From: an uncultured Acetobacteraceae bacterium | GTDB taxonomy: Bacteria > Pseudomonadota > Alphaproteobacteria > Acetobacterales > Acetobacteraceae | Length of the DNA: 59,715 nucleotides | Direction of reading: 5' to 3' | Assembly (NCBI GenBank): GCA_903918195.1 | Contig: CAIXDS010000396.1 | Coordinates: 1-59,715 of the forward strand | In this document: one piece after another, positions 59,229 to 59,715 of the stretch | Layout: every line of letters starts with the position of its first letter | Numbering within the stretch: position 1 is the stretch's first letter | Notes under the pieces: generated by a model | What the model was told of the DNA's origin: nothing | The model's database searches: none | The model's input: only the letters and a program-made list of their open reading frames with translations | Translations under genes and position numbers: made by a program

Positions 59229-59244
59229 CGCTTAGCGCTAAGCG
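59229..59244. promoter_or_regulatory. perfect 16-bp palindrome, operator candidate
   Basis: CGCTTAGCGCTAAGCG is its own complement. A near copy (CGCTTATCGCTAA) covers the promoter at 5247-5275, and ACGCTTA halves lie in the spacers at 11427 and 13172. It is 75 bp upstream of the leftward gene at 58684-59154. Confidence 0.6.
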
Positions 59245-59396
59245 TGACGGTTGGGTACAAGAGTCGGACAAGTGGCAGGTACAAGTACAGGTGAATCCGG
59301 CCAAAACGGCGGCTTCAGGCCGGACTCCACCATTCTGCTAAGCCTCGCGCTCGCAAATTAGGTCCGATGTGATCCCTATCGACTCGTACTTTCACC

Positions 59397-59441
59397 ACTT
59401 GTACCCCACTTGTACCGACTACTTGTACCTCCACTTGTACC
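59397..59441 (+). repeat. iteron-like cluster of ACTTGTACC
   Basis: Four direct copies at 59397, 59408, 59421 and 59433 (11-13 bp apart, about one helical turn), with another at 59569 and inverted copies (GGTACAAG-type) at 59253, 59279 and 59480. The pattern is typical of iterons bound by an initiator, or of a clustered operator. Confidence 0.75.
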
Positions 59442-59703
59442 TAAAGATATCAGTCACTTAGACCCCAAAAAGGGCATTTGGTACAAGTAGGGGGTCAATT
59501 CTCCCATATGAGGCAAGTTTTTCGTGCTTCATTCGTTTCCCTATGGGGAGGGTCGCTGACCCCCTTTGACTTGTACCTGACCCAATTATGCTTTCGTGGC
59601 AGCATGGTAGTTCGGGGCCGCATGATATGCGTCAAATATAGCATAAATAGACCGATTTCTGCGCCGGGGCCATGGCGGAGAGGGGGTAAAACGGCGGAAA
59701 GCG

Positions 59704-59715
59704 GCTCAGCGCCCC
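59704..59715 (+). repeat. terminal 12-bp repeat, right copy
   Basis: GCTCAGCGCCCC ends the window exactly and equals positions 7-18. Confidence 0.6.

Larger units (their letters stand above)
59155..59715. other. right terminal non-coding region
   Basis: 560 bp without a gene. It holds the perfect 16-bp palindrome at 59229-59244, eight copies of ACTTGTACC in both orientations (59253-59577), the inverted pair GGGGGTCA/TGACCCCC (about 59490-59565), and the terminal repeat at 59704-59715. It is more A/T-rich than the genome. It may be an origin and/or control region and packaging end. Confidence 0.7.

Noticed and set aside
1..59715. Integrase, attachment site or IS element
   Set aside because: No Tyr or Ser recombinase pattern, transposase or duplicated core next to a tRNA was seen on either strand. 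A profile search would be needed to exclude a diverged one.

Overview
The window reads as an essentially complete genome of a tailed phage (siphovirus type, GC-rich, 59.7 kb). The morphogenesis genes follow the lambda order: small and large (gpA-type) terminase, gpW, portal, S49 protease/scaffold, gpD-type decoration protein, gpE-type capsid protein, gpFI/FII-position genes, gpZ, gpU, major tail protein, frameshifted tail chaperones, tape measure, tip proteins, gpJ-like protein and fibre. No integrase, ParA, tRNA, CRISPR array or IS element was seen. DUF2163/BR0599-, DUF2793- and GH108-type proteins suggest an alphaproteobacterial (perhaps sphingomonad) host. That host call is inference.

Layout. 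(1) 1-516: non-coding left end with GC-rich short repeats. (2) 517-4794: eight leftward genes of unknown function with a different sequence style (many GANTC sites, GGAGTC-type ribosome sites). (3) 4795-5305: divergent control region with 18-bp direct repeats and a rightward promoter. (4) 5306-15737: tightly overlapping rightward genes, including ThyX, a MazG-like NTP pyrophosphohydrolase, a DUF3310 protein, a ParB-like protein and several tiny Cys-rich or membrane proteins, with two internal promoters and a structured inverted-repeat element. It ends at a strong terminator (15764-15802). (5) 15857-53359: one long leftward block. In transcription order it starts with replication and recombination (Toprim/Top6A-like protein, DUF2800 nuclease, gp2.5-like SSB, family A DNA polymerase, two methyltransferase-like proteins, VRR-NUC nuclease, SNF2-type helicase), then packaging, head, tail and lysis (GH108 endolysin, two-gene spanin, membrane/holin candidates). 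(6) 53413-56266: divergent switch region, YdaS/Cro-like HTH protein and primase-SF3 helicase, rightward. (7) 56259-59154: five leftward genes of unknown function. (8) 59155-59715: non-coding right end with an iteron-like array of ACTTGTACC.

The most unusual feature is a palindrome, GGAAGTNACTTCC, present about 31 times across the whole molecule. It is spaced rather evenly (about 1.9 kb), lies mostly inside genes, and is read in all three frames, so it is conserved as DNA and not as protein. With a ParB-like protein encoded by the same phage, it could be a dispersed centromere or genome-organising site, or a stoperator-like network. Other notable signals are a beta-rich domain shared by the head decoration, tail tube and tail-tip proteins, a recurrent acidic C-terminal tail on at least nine unrelated proteins, and an identical N-terminal peptide on the polymerase and the helicase.
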